This document shows, piece by piece, positions 23,543 through 32,225 of a stretch of 64,000 nt of DNA. Source of the stretch: an uncultured Methylophaga sp. (lineage in GTDB: Bacteria; Pseudomonadota; Gammaproteobacteria; Nitrosococcales; Methylophagaceae); assembly GCF_947259025.1 (NCBI RefSeq), contig NZ_CAMYKO010000005.1:744001-808000 (forward strand), read 5' to 3'. The notes under the pieces were generated by a model. It was given only the letters and a program-made list of their open reading frames with translations. It was not told the DNA's origin and made no database searches. The translations under genes were made by a program, and so were the position numbers. Positions within the stretch are counted from its first letter, which is position 1. The number at the start of each line of letters is the position of its first letter.

Positions 23543-25297
23543 TTAGCGTGGAAACTCAACCGGCCCCGGCACTTCTTCGCCTAGGGTCTGGCTGACAATG
23601 GATTCAGCTTCCTGCTGACCGCGTGCCAGCGCATCTTGCTGAGACATGCCCGGCTTGAACGGTTCCACCGGCGGAGTTTCCACATCGCCGCGTTTGAGAT
23701 AAAGGGTCTGGGTGGGGAAGGCAAACTCCACATCCAGTTGCCGAGCCAGGCGCAGAATATCCAGCAAAAAGCGATGCCGCTCACGCAGCTCGGTGCTCCA
23801 GTCGGGCGTCGCCCAGAATACATACACCAGGATATTCAGCGAGGCTGCGCCGTATTCGTTGAAATAGACCTGATAAAAGTCTTTACGCATGTAGGGATGC
23901 ATCTGGATGATCCTGCGTATGCCCTCGCAGAAAGCCTCGATCTGTTCGGGGCTGGTGTCATAAGTGACTGAGAGCGTATGACTCAGCCGCCGGTAACGCC
24001 TTGCCCCCATATTATCAATTTTGGTGGTGGTCAGGATCGAATTGGGCATGGTTACCAGCGAGTTATAGAAAGTGCGCACCCGGGTGCTGCGAAATCCTAC
24101 CTGCTCGACCATGCCTTCAATATCACCGATCACCACCCAATCACCGATACTGAACGGCCGATCCAGCAACACAGTGACTGAGCCGAAAAAGTTACCCAGC
24201 AGATCCTTGGCGGCCAGCGCGAAAGCCAGACCACCCAGCCCCAGACCGGCAAGCAGGCTGGTCACATCAATATTCAGGTTATCGGCAGCGAAGACGATCC
24301 CCATGACCACCACAAACACCTTGAGACTTTTGGTGACCATCGGCACTAACAAGTCATCAAATTTGTTATGGGTTCTCAGCGCCCGGCTGGTCCACATCGC
24401 ATCAAAAATATCGACGATACGAAATGCACTCCAGATCCCGGATAAGGACACCAGCAGTTTGACTGCCACCAGCAGAATCACCAGTGCCGTATCAGGCAGA
24501 CCCAGCATATTGAGGCCCGACCACCACATCAGGGCCATTGCCATCAGCCCCAGCGGGCGTAGTACATTACTGTCGAGAGACTCAAACGCAGGTTGATTTT
24601 TCTGCCAGCGACTGACGTTGATTTTAAGTACCCAGGCCAGCACTTTGTCGGCGATAGAGCCGATCACAATAATCAGGAACAGACCCAGCCATTGCCAGTA
24701 TTCCAGTAAAAAGCCCTGCTTGAGCACCTTGGGCATTTTCGCCCTTAACTGGACACTGGCAGGCAAAGCGACGACATCACCGTTGTCGGCATCAAACGAT
24801 TGTTCGCGGGTGAGACTCTCGAATATCGCCGGTACCGACTCTACGGTTTTGCTGGAAAACAGCCAGTTTTGCTGATCGTTGATTCGCAGCACGATATTCC
24901 CGGCTTGGCTGCGCAGCAACGTGAACTGCTCCTGTTTGGGCCGCGCTGGAATGGCATCCAGTTCGGGGGTATCCGAGAGTTGAATCACGGTGAATAACAA
25001 GCGCGCGGTCTGCTGGCCTTTTTCATCACGGATCAGCGGGCTCACCTGAGACAGGTCGAGGGTGGCGACAGCCCGGTTAATCGCAGCCTCATCACCAGTC
25101 GTGACCTCAGTCATGGCGCTGATAAACTGTTTGACTGTGGCCTGCGGACTGGTCAGTTTTTTGCGGCTGCTCTGCTCAGCAGGTACTGGCTTGTCAGCCT
25201 GCTCGGCTTCCTTCTGGCCTAGCGCAGCCCCCGAATAGACACCGGCCTGTAAGGACAGGCTCAGCCCCAGCAGCAGGATAAAAACCACCTTTCTCAT
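23543..25297 (-). CDS. MscS-family mechanosensitive channel
   Basis: A 584-residue membrane protein. A signal peptide (MRKVVFILLLGLSLSLQAG) and a periplasmic domain of about 170 residues precede several transmembrane helices. The MscS pore and beta domain follow: LLAGLGLGGLAFALAAKDLL, then FFGSVTVLLDRPFSIGDWV. MscS-type channels release solutes on osmotic downshift. The long periplasmic domain sets it apart from small E. coli MscS. Its start overlaps the nagZ stop by 4 nt, so the two are coupled. Confidence 0.9.
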   Translation of the reverse strand: MRKVVFILLLGLSLSLQAGVYSGAALGQKEAEQADKPVPAEQSSRKKLTSPQATVKQFISAMTEVTTGDEAAINRAVATLDLSQVSPLIRDEKGQQTARLLFTVIQLSDTPELDAIPARPKQEQFTLLRSQAGNIVLRINDQQNWLFSSKTVESVPAIFESLTREQSFDADNGDVVALPASVQLRAKMPKVLKQGFLLEYWQWLGLFLIIVIGSIADKVLAWVLKINVSRWQKNQPAFESLDSNVLRPLGLMAMALMWWSGLNMLGLPDTALVILLVAVKLLVSLSGIWSAFRIVDIFDAMWTSRALRTHNKFDDLLVPMVTKSLKVFVVVMGIVFAADNLNIDVTSLLAGLGLGGLAFALAAKDLLGNFFGSVTVLLDRPFSIGDWVVIGDIEGMVEQVGFRSTRVRTFYNSLVTMPNSILTTTKIDNMGARRYRRLSHTLSVTYDTSPEQIEAFCEGIRRIIQMHPYMRKDFYQVYFNEYGAASLNILVYVFWATPDWSTELRERHRFLLDILRLARQLDVEFAFPTQTLYLKRGDVETPPVEPFKPGMSQQDALARGQQEAESIVSQTLGEEVPGPVEFPR

Positions 25298-26343
25298 GCC
25301 AGGTTCAGCTCCATTTCCGAGTTCGGTGCATAGTCGTCAATCATCGCTACCGCCTGTTTCCATTGCTCACTGGCCAGTAATTCATCGCGGTCAACAGCAT
25401 GGCGTCCATGCAGGCGCACCAGTCTCGCATGCCTCAGAGGGTCGGGTTGGATTTTAAGCCCGTCAATAACGGTCTCCACACTGCCCGGGTTATTACACAC
25501 CAGCAGCATATCGCAGCCGGCTTCCAGTGCTGCCTCGGCGCGCTCCAGTGGGCCGCCGGCAAAGGCGGCGCCTTCCATGCTCAGGTCATCACTGAGAATC
25601 GCACCCTGAAAACCGAAACGCTCGCGCAAGACTTCCTGCAGCCAGAAGCGGGAAAAACCGGCCGGCATTTCATCGCTTTGCTCATAAACAATATGCGCCG
25701 GCATAATACCGGCCAGCTCTTTCTGACACAGCCTGGCAAATGGCAGCATATCGGCCTGCAGCATATCTTCAAAAAAACGCTTATCCACCGGTAAGCCCTG
25801 ATGGGAGTCAACCTCCACCGCGCCATGACCGGGGAAATGCTTGCCGACAGCAGACATCCGGGCTTTTTTCATGCCCTGGATATAGGCACGGGCGATATCG
25901 GTAACGGCCTGCGGATCGCGGTGAAAAGCGCGGTCGCCAATCACTTCACTGACGCCATAGTCCAAGTCCAGCACCGGGGCAAAGCTGAAATCGACCCCGA
26001 CCGCGCGTAATTCGGCGGCCATCAACCAGCCAGTCTGCTCAGCGCGCTGCAATGTCAGCGCCGGATGCTGATGATAAGTCTTGCCAATCGCAGCCACCGG
26101 GGGCAGCCGGGTGAAGTCATGACGAAAACGCTGTACCCGCCCGCCTTCATGATCAACAGCAATCAGCAGGTGCGGTTCGCGCAGGCTGTGGATCTGTTCG
26201 CACAAGGCTTGCAGTTGGCGTACATTATCATAATTGCGGCTGAACAGAATTACACCGCCCACCAGGGGATGTTGCAGAATCTCTTTCTCTTCTGCGCTCA
26301 GCTCAGTGCCAAGCAGGTCGACCATCAGCGGTCCTAAAGTCAT
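25294..26343 (-). CDS. nagZ: NagZ, beta-N-acetylhexosaminidase
   Basis: A 349-residue glycoside hydrolase family 3 enzyme that removes GlcNAc from anhydro-muropeptides in the cytoplasm. Conserved motifs are IAVDHEGGRVQRFR, FSFAPVLDLDYG, the catalytic-loop histidine segment VGKHFPGHG and the nucleophile-containing LSDDLSMEGA. It works before AmpD in cell-wall recycling. It is followed by the mscS-like gene with a 4-nt overlap. Confidence 0.97.
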   Translation of the reverse strand: MTLGPLMVDLLGTELSAEEKEILQHPLVGGVILFSRNYDNVRQLQALCEQIHSLREPHLLIAVDHEGGRVQRFRHDFTRLPPVAAIGKTYHQHPALTLQRAEQTGWLMAAELRAVGVDFSFAPVLDLDYGVSEVIGDRAFHRDPQAVTDIARAYIQGMKKARMSAVGKHFPGHGAVEVDSHQGLPVDKRFFEDMLQADMLPFARLCQKELAGIMPAHIVYEQSDEMPAGFSRFWLQEVLRERFGFQGAILSDDLSMEGAAFAGGPLERAEAALEAGCDMLLVCNNPGSVETVIDGLKIQPDPLRHARLVRLHGRHAVDRDELLASEQWKQAVAMIDDYAPNSEMELNLA

Positions 26344-26355
26344 AGTCTGTGAACC

Positions 26356-26871
26356 CTATTCACGAATCCTGACCTTGAGTCCGGGTGTCACCCGTTCAAA
26401 CAAAGCCAGCAGATCCTGATTATGCATGCGGATACAGCCATGTGAGCGTGGTTGCCCCATCGGCTCTGAGTCCGGGCAGCCATGGATGTATATGTAACGG
26501 CGCATTGTATCAACATTTCCCAGCCGGTTTCTGCCAACTTCCAGCCCACTCAGCCATAAAATACGGGTCAGGATCCAGTCACGTTCGGGATAGGCGCGGG
26601 CCAGGTGGCTATTAAAAATTTCACCGGTGGGACGGCGACCTGCATAAACCGTGTTAAGCGGCTGACCGGCACCGATACAGGCCCGAATCTGGTGCCACCC
26701 ACGGGGAGTGCAGCCACTGCCATTTTGTTCACCGGCGCCGTTCAGCGCGGTGGAGACCGGGGCCGAGAACACCACTTCGCCCTGCTGCCAAAGCTGGCAT
26801 TGTTGCTCAGTGATGGAAATATCCAGCCATTGATCGGGCATGGCCTGTTGTGTTTCATCTTGGGAATTCAT
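26356..26871 (-). CDS. L,D-transpeptidase (YkuD) domain protein without a clear signal peptide
   Basis: A 171-residue protein with the YkuD catalytic signature IHGCPDSEPMGQPRSHGCIRM; the nucleophile is the Cys of SHGC. Such enzymes make 3-3 peptidoglycan cross-links or attach lipoproteins. I start at the ATG encoding MNSQDETQQAMP. It has neither a signal peptide nor a good ribosome site. A longer reading from a GTG at 26964 adds only a weakly hydrophobic stretch and overlaps the upstream gene by 50 nt. Export is therefore uncertain. It lies beside nagZ. Confidence 0.8.
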   Translation of the reverse strand: MNSQDETQQAMPDQWLDISITEQQCQLWQQGEVVFSAPVSTALNGAGEQNGSGCTPRGWHQIRACIGAGQPLNTVYAGRRPTGEIFNSHLARAYPERDWILTRILWLSGLEVGRNRLGNVDTMRRYIYIHGCPDSEPMGQPRSHGCIRMHNQDLLALFERVTPGLKVRIRE

Positions 26872-26914
26872 GGCAAAACGATAGCAAAGCGCTGCAGCGA
26901 TTGCGACAGCCTGG

Positions 26915-27934
26915 TTAGCGCTTTCGTTCAAAGGCGCGCGTGACACCCCAGACCGTGTAGACACGGGCTGCGACCAGCAGCAATGAAGACAGCAGCGCTA
27001 GCCAAAGAAATACTGCGCGGCGCGACTGTTTGGGCAGACGCTCTTCCACAATCAGCGGTTGATACTGCTGGCGATCAATTTCATCAATGGCAGCGGCAAA
27101 CTCCTCCAGTGAACCAGCCTCAAAAGCCTGATACGGGGTCTGCAGGGTTTCAAAAAACTGATGCAGTTTACGCTCCGGCATTTCCATCCATAACAGGTTA
27201 TCGTCATCCCCTGGATCCAGAGTCATGCCGCGCATTGAACGCAAATATATCCAGTAAAGATTGAGCCGCATTTTGCTTAACAGTTGTTCAAGCGCCTGTT
27301 TTTCCTCCGCGGTGATTGCGACCCCCCCATCGGAAATCAAGAGAATATTGCGCGAGCCACGGTAAGGCTCACCTTCAAACATCGAGGCCGCCTTGACCAA
27401 TGCCCGATGTATATCGGTTTGTGACAGTCCCTTGCCCAAAGACCCGGCCTTCACCGTGGCCAGCACCGCGTCGCGGTTGTAGGTCAGTGGCAGAATCTCG
27501 GTAGCAGTGGTACTGAACAGGATGTAGCCGAAGCGGTCATCAGGTCGGCGTTTAATGAACTCACTCAGATAATCACCGGAAACCTGGCGCTTGCTGCGGG
27601 TTGAGAAGGCTTTACGCGGTAAAAGATTGCGTGGCGGGCGGTTGAAAATATCATCCATGCTACGACTGCGATCCAGCAGAATAACGAACTCGGCGCCCTG
27701 GCGACTGCGTTCCACCCACTGCTCAGGAATGTGCGGTCCGGCCATCGCCAGCAACAAGGCAGCAATCAATAATGTCGACAGCAACTTCAGTGCGAAGGTA
27801 ATAAAACGGGACATACCATCGTGAGGCAACATAGCCTGCCAGGCCACCCGCTTATCGGTGTTATGGCTGAGCCAGGGCAGCAACGCCAGCGGCAATAACC
27901 ACAACAGCCAGGGCGTATTCCAACTTAGCCACAT
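26915..27934 (-). CDS. Second MxaC-like VWA membrane protein
   Basis: A 339-residue protein: an N-terminal hydrophobic pair of helices (MWLSWNTPWLLWLLPLALLPWL), a von Willebrand A domain with MIDAS motif LLDRSRSMDD, and a C-terminal helix (VFLWLALLSSLLLVAARVYT). It is clearly a paralog of the gene at 29465-30481. Both share DRSRSMDD, RRPDDRFG/NRPDDRFG, ALGKGLS-type and YRGSR segments and the end YTVWGV/YTFWGV. The ATG at 27934 has a strong GGAGGT ribosome site. It follows mxaL after 66 nt with a CGGGCA/TGCCCG hairpin (27961-27977) in between. Confidence 0.85.
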   Translation of the reverse strand: MWLSWNTPWLLWLLPLALLPWLSHNTDKRVAWQAMLPHDGMSRFITFALKLLSTLLIAALLLAMAGPHIPEQWVERSRQGAEFVILLDRSRSMDDIFNRPPRNLLPRKAFSTRSKRQVSGDYLSEFIKRRPDDRFGYILFSTTATEILPLTYNRDAVLATVKAGSLGKGLSQTDIHRALVKAASMFEGEPYRGSRNILLISDGGVAITAEEKQALEQLLSKMRLNLYWIYLRSMRGMTLDPGDDDNLLWMEMPERKLHQFFETLQTPYQAFEAGSLEEFAAAIDEIDRQQYQPLIVEERLPKQSRRAVFLWLALLSSLLLVAARVYTVWGVTRAFERKR

Positions 27935-28000
27935 GATGCTACCTCCGCCGCCGTCGATGACGGGCAATCCCTGCCCGCCGCCAGGATTTATTATCTGCGT

Positions 28001-28936
28001 TTAATCATCCGTCCTGATAAAAAAACCATAAGGCAGATACACCAGCAGAATCAGTCCCAATGCGATACCGGCTAACCAGAGGTAAAGATCATAATCAATG
28101 GTCTGCGGCCTGGTCACAGAGACGTCGCGCACGGCATCTACCAGCTTGCCGGGACTGCGCGGTGATGACAGGAATTCAAAACCCACCCGGTCTGCCAGCG
28201 TTTTGAGATGGGCTTTTTTCTGGGATGATAAATGCTCCGTGCGTTTGGTCGGCACGTTGGTGGTGGTATCGGCGCGCAGGGAAGCATACACGTCCTGGTG
28301 CATCACATCGTTTACATCCCAGACGCCTTCAATCTCTCCCGCCTCATTGGTTTTGGGAATCGGCAATAAGTCCTCACCACCGATCCCTACCAGCACGCCC
28401 TGAATGTCGCCGGGTTTACCATCAAACCGGGGAAACAGCGACTCGTGGATCGGCGGTGACTCATGGCCATCAGTCAAAAACACGATGGTGGGTTCCGGTT
28501 CAATCTCTTTAGCCTGACGGATAGCAGTATAGACCGCTTTTGACACCTCACTGGAACGCGCCCAGGCCATATGTGGATCGAACTCATCCAGCATCCGCGT
28601 CAAATCATTGTAGCTGGCACAGACTTCAACCGGATTCATCAAAATCAGGCTGCGGGCCTCACTGAAAATCGCCAGACCGGCATGAGCACCGCAGGGCATG
28701 TCCAGAAAAGCACGGCGGGTAAACTCCTTGGCCCATTCAAGACGGCTAACCTTGTCGCCATTGAGGGACACATCCTCCACGTTCATGCTGTCGGTAATAT
28801 CCAGCACAAACAGGGCATCCATGATTTTGACGTCACGTTTGATGGGTGGCAGCCATAACGCCGCCATGACTAACAGCAGCGCTGTCAGCATAATGACAGC
28901 CGTGAGCAGGATGCGTTTCTGGTAGCTCAGGATCAT
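28001..28936 (-). CDS. mxaL: MxaL, VWA protein of methanol dehydrogenase maturation
   Basis: A 311-residue membrane-anchored VWA protein: one N-terminal helix (residues 9-28), a VWA domain with VLDITDSMNVED (Thr replaces the first MIDAS serine) and TIVFLTDGHES, and a C-terminal helix before FFIRTDD. MxaA, MxaK and MxaL are needed for calcium insertion into the PQQ methanol dehydrogenase in Methylorubrum extorquens. It overlaps mxaK by 4 nt. The gene order R-S-A-C-K-L supports the name. Confidence 0.88.
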   Translation of the reverse strand: MILSYQKRILLTAVIMLTALLLVMAALWLPPIKRDVKIMDALFVLDITDSMNVEDVSLNGDKVSRLEWAKEFTRRAFLDMPCGAHAGLAIFSEARSLILMNPVEVCASYNDLTRMLDEFDPHMAWARSSEVSKAVYTAIRQAKEIEPEPTIVFLTDGHESPPIHESLFPRFDGKPGDIQGVLVGIGGEDLLPIPKTNEAGEIEGVWDVNDVMHQDVYASLRADTTTNVPTKRTEHLSSQKKAHLKTLADRVGFEFLSSPRSPGKLVDAVRDVSVTRPQTIDYDLYLWLAGIALGLILLVYLPYGFFIRTDD

Positions 28937-29472
28937 GGCAGGTCGACCTTGAAGGCCTTACTCTCGATGGAACGCTGACTGCTGATCACATTTTTTTCAA
29001 AATCCTCATCATTTTCCGGGTCTTCAGGGACCACCCGCAAAGCCACCTCCAGATTGTAACGTGCGTTCCACATATCGGGCTTCAAAGCCAGTGCGCTGCG
29101 ATAATCCTGCTTGGCCAGTTCCACCAGCGGGATCTGGCGGCCGTCGGAGCTGGTCAGGCTGAGCGCCTCCCGCAGATTGATATTGGCACGGTTAAAATAC
29201 GCCAGTGGCAGTAGCGCCTCATCAGCCTGCCCCAGCACCTCGGTCAGCTGACCCAGTGCGGCATCGGTTTTTTCCTGGCGCTGCAGCATGCCGGCATAAG
29301 CGAACTTGGCACGCGGATCATCGGGCACTGTATCAAAGGCTTCAGGCTCAGCAATGTAAGCATTGATTTGTTTTTGCTGCCATAAATTGAACGCGGTCCA
29401 TAGGGCGACGGCAGCACTGGCAACAATCAAAAATGTTAACGCCCATCGGGCTGCAATCAATGTTTTATTCAT
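28933..29472 (-). CDS. mxaK: MxaK, TPR-type methanol dehydrogenase maturation protein
   Basis: A 179-residue protein with one N-terminal membrane helix (ALTFLIVASAAVALWTAF) and a tetratricopeptide-like periplasmic part (FAYAGMLQRQEKTDAALGQL; YFNRANINLREA; YNLEVALRVVPEDPENDEDF). In the mxa operon this position and build correspond to MxaK. Sequence conservation in MxaK is low, so the name rests largely on position between mxaC and mxaL. Confidence 0.82.
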   Translation of the reverse strand: MNKTLIAARWALTFLIVASAAVALWTAFNLWQQKQINAYIAEPEAFDTVPDDPRAKFAYAGMLQRQEKTDAALGQLTEVLGQADEALLPLAYFNRANINLREALSLTSSDGRQIPLVELAKQDYRSALALKPDMWNARYNLEVALRVVPEDPENDEDFEKNVISSQRSIESKAFKVDLP

Positions 29473-30481
29473 GGGCTTTCTTCACTCCCCAGAAGGTATA
29501 CAGATGCGAGGCTGCCAGCAGCAGCATGGCCAACAGGGTCAACCACAACAAAACGTCGGTCTTGGGCTCGTGCGGCAGCGTTTCTTCGACAATCAGCGTC
29601 TGGTAATGCTGACGGTCGATTTCTGCCAGCGCCTCGGCAAAGGCTTCCAGCGAGCCCGCTTCAAAAGCCCGGTACGGCACCCCGATGGATTTAAAAAAGT
29701 TATGCAGTTTGCGCTCGGGAATATCGACCCAGAGCATGCTGTCTTCATCCGACTCTTCCAGCGTCATGGCCTGATTGGATTTAAGATAAATCCAGTAGAT
29801 GCCCAGATTCATCTCCTTATAGAGCCGGGTAATCTCTTCCTTAGCCTCATCAGACAGCAACTGGCCGCCATCAGAGACCAGCAGGACGATGCGTGACCCT
29901 CGGTAAGCCTGACCCTCAAACATTTGTGCACTGCTCAGCAAGGCATCTGCCATATTGGTATCGGACAGGCCTTTGCCCAGGGCGTTGGCGTTGATGGTCG
30001 CTAAAATCGCTTCTTTGTCATACGTCAGTGGTAGCAGGTTGACTGATTTGGTACTGAAAAAAACAAAACCAAAACGGTCATCAGGCCGGTTTTTAATAAA
30101 TTCGGTCAGGTAATCCCGTGCTACCCGGCGTTTGGAATTATCACCGCCAACACTGACCGCTGCTGCCTGATGTTTGACCGCAAACGGGTCATCCATACTG
30201 CGGCTGCGATCCAATAGCAGCACGATTTCAGCGCCCTCACCGACACGTTCAATGGTCTGCTCCGGCACGCTGGGCCCTGCCAGCGCCAGGATTAAAGTAG
30301 CAATCGCCAGGCTGGACAACAGTTTGAGACCAATGCTGATAAACCGGGACCAGGGATCGACCGGCACCAGTTCCACCCAGGCCACAGTTTTATCGAGGTT
30401 GTGGTTCAGCCAGGGCAGCACTGCCACTGGTAATAAAAACAAAAACAGTGGATGAAACCACTCCAGCCCCAGAAAGTTCAT
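29465..30481 (-). CDS. mxaC: MxaC, VWA protein of methanol dehydrogenase maturation
   Basis: A 338-residue membrane VWA protein with N-terminal helices (FLGLEWFHPLFLFLLPVAVLP is split by proline), MIDAS motif LLDRSRSMDD near residue 88 and a C-terminal helix (LLWLTLLAMLLLAASHLY). It lies between mxaA and mxaK with 4-nt and 8-nt overlaps, the standard MxaC position. A paralog lies downstream of mxaL at 26915-27934. Confidence 0.88.
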   Translation of the reverse strand: MNFLGLEWFHPLFLFLLPVAVLPWLNHNLDKTVAWVELVPVDPWSRFISIGLKLLSSLAIATLILALAGPSVPEQTIERVGEGAEIVLLLDRSRSMDDPFAVKHQAAAVSVGGDNSKRRVARDYLTEFIKNRPDDRFGFVFFSTKSVNLLPLTYDKEAILATINANALGKGLSDTNMADALLSSAQMFEGQAYRGSRIVLLVSDGGQLLSDEAKEEITRLYKEMNLGIYWIYLKSNQAMTLEESDEDSMLWVDIPERKLHNFFKSIGVPYRAFEAGSLEAFAEALAEIDRQHYQTLIVEETLPHEPKTDVLLWLTLLAMLLLAASHLYTFWGVKKAHE

Positions 30482-31323
30482 GCCAGCCGCTCCCGCTGAC
30501 GGCAGGCGCGCGCCAGTTTCAGCATTTGCTCAAATCCCAGCTGTTCACTGGCGGCCGGGCTGAAGTAATGCGCTGTCGAGTTCTGGTAGAACTTTTCGAT
30601 ATCCGGTTGCAAAGGTGCCAGCCAGGGGCATTGCTGCCAAAGCTTGTCTATTTCACTGAGCACCACCACACCGCCGGCACTGCGGTTAAAAGCATGATGC
30701 AGGCTGCGGCTGGCTGCATCTGTGTTTTTGGCACGAAGCAGGCGCATCTTATTGAGCTCAAACACGGCAGTGGCAAACGGCAGTCTTTGGCGCGGGCGCA
30801 GGCCGAAGTGCCAAACCAGCCAGATCAGGCCACTGACAATCAATACCGCCAGTGCCAGCCACAATTGCCATAACAGCTCGGTCTGCGCTTGTGGCAGCAG
30901 CCGCATATCACCGCGGGCAATCAAAGTCGGTGCCCCTTCGTCCTCACTGGCCGTGGCGATAAATGATCCAATCTGCATCGGCACCGAGGGCACGGTAATA
31001 AACGCTCCCTCCTGTGTACGAAGCTGCAGTTCGGGCGTGGCGACTTCACGGTTTTCGGCAGGTACATTGATGACCTGAAACTCGAGTATCATCGTCTGGC
31101 CGCTCAGACTACGGCTGTGCAGGAACAGCCAGGGGCCGTAACGTTTTTCCAGCTGCGGCAGCGCGTGGGAATCAAGCTCGGTCACCGGCACCGGTAACTC
31201 TACCGTGGCCGTGATCTTGTCACCCACCAACAGGCCCCAGCTTCTGTCCAGGGTAATACTGGTATCAATCGCGCGCGCCTGCAGGGAAAACACGAATAGA
31301 GCAATTACAAACAAATAACGCAT
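30478..31323 (-). CDS. mxaA: MxaA, methanol dehydrogenase maturation protein
   Basis: A 281-residue exported protein: signal peptide (MRYLFVIALFVFSLQARA), a periplasmic beta-rich region, a transmembrane helix near residues 150-170 (LLWQLWLALAVLIVSGLIWLVW) and a cytoplasmic tail with LHHAFNRSAGG. This is the layout of MxaA, required for calcium insertion into methanol dehydrogenase. It overlaps mxaC by 4 nt and follows mxaS after 8 nt. Confidence 0.85.
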   Translation of the reverse strand: MRYLFVIALFVFSLQARAIDTSITLDRSWGLLVGDKITATVELPVPVTELDSHALPQLEKRYGPWLFLHSRSLSGQTMILEFQVINVPAENREVATPELQLRTQEGAFITVPSVPMQIGSFIATASEDEGAPTLIARGDMRLLPQAQTELLWQLWLALAVLIVSGLIWLVWHFGLRPRQRLPFATAVFELNKMRLLRAKNTDAASRSLHHAFNRSAGGVVVLSEIDKLWQQCPWLAPLQPDIEKFYQNSTAHYFSPAASEQLGFEQMLKLARACRQRERLA

Positions 31324-31331
31324 GGCTTTTC

Positions 31332-32225
31332 CTATGCTTTTTTCATGCCGTGGAAATATTCGGTCAACTGCTGAGGCGTAATATCACCATCAACAAATAA
31401 AGGTCTGATGCGATAGCGCATAAAACATTCCGTCAATTGTGAGAAGTGATCATCCATCTGCTGCTGCCAACGCTTTTTCATCCCCGGCCGCATCCACACG
31501 CTGTGGCGTTGCCCGGTCTCGGCATCGCGGGTTTCAGCCCAACCGGCATGGGACGGAAAATGATCGACATCGTCATGGCGCCAGACAATCGGGATCACGG
31601 TGTAATGCGACAACTTACGCAGGCTTTGTTCTACCAGCTCCAGATCAAAGCAAAAATCCGAGGCCAGAAACACCATTGCCCGTTTGTTATTCACCAGATC
31701 GGAGGCATGATACAAACCTGCCGAGCCTGCTGAGGCGGGATCGGCCGCATTCAACATTTTCTCCGCCGCCAGCGCCGGCATACTGCGCTGGGTGGTCGGC
31801 ATAATGGTCAAATCCTGGCGCCATTGTGAATCAAAGGCTGCCATGGCGAAGCGGTCACCCAGGCCAATCGCGCTGTGGGCGATCATATGGGCCAGCCGCG
31901 CCAGCCTTTCATGATTCACACTGGCGACCGACATGGATTTACTGACATCGGCCAGCAACCACAAGGTGATAGATGCCCGTTGCTGATAGCGTTTGACCAG
32001 CCAGCGCTGGCGTTGCTGGGTCACATCAGCAGCCTGGTTGCGAATGCTGGCACGGATATCCAGCCGCCGCGGATCAGGGTAATCAAACAAATCGGCAAAG
32101 CCGGCAAAGCGATCGCCACTGCCCAGCGCCGTACCACTGTGGGCACCGGGTACATGACCGAAGACCTTATCCGGAAAACGATAAGTAAATTCCTGCGGTT
32201 GCAGGTCTTTCAAACGCTTAGCCAT
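31332..32225 (-). CDS. mxaS: MxaS, DUF58 protein of the mxa cluster
   Basis: A 297-residue DUF58-family protein with DIRASIRNQAADVTQQRQRW and the VWA-like LWLLADVSKSMS. DUF58 proteins partner MoxR ATPases. In mxa operons this gene, directly after mxaR, is called mxaS, and its exact role is unknown. It overlaps the mxaR stop by one base. Confidence 0.88.
   Translation of the reverse strand: MAKRLKDLQPQEFTYRFPDKVFGHVPGAHSGTALGSGDRFAGFADLFDYPDPRRLDIRASIRNQAADVTQQRQRWLVKRYQQRASITLWLLADVSKSMSVASVNHERLARLAHMIAHSAIGLGDRFAMAAFDSQWRQDLTIMPTTQRSMPALAAEKMLNAADPASAGSAGLYHASDLVNNKRAMVFLASDFCFDLELVEQSLRKLSHYTVIPIVWRHDDVDHFPSHAGWAETRDAETGQRHSVWMRPGMKKRWQQQMDDHFSQLTECFMRYRIRPLFVDGDITPQQLTEYFHGMKKA

Noticed and set aside
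27961-27977. CGGGCA/TGCCCG hairpin between mxaL and the second mxaC gene as a terminator
   Set aside because: No T tract follows on either strand, so termination is unlikely; it is mentioned only in the gene entry.
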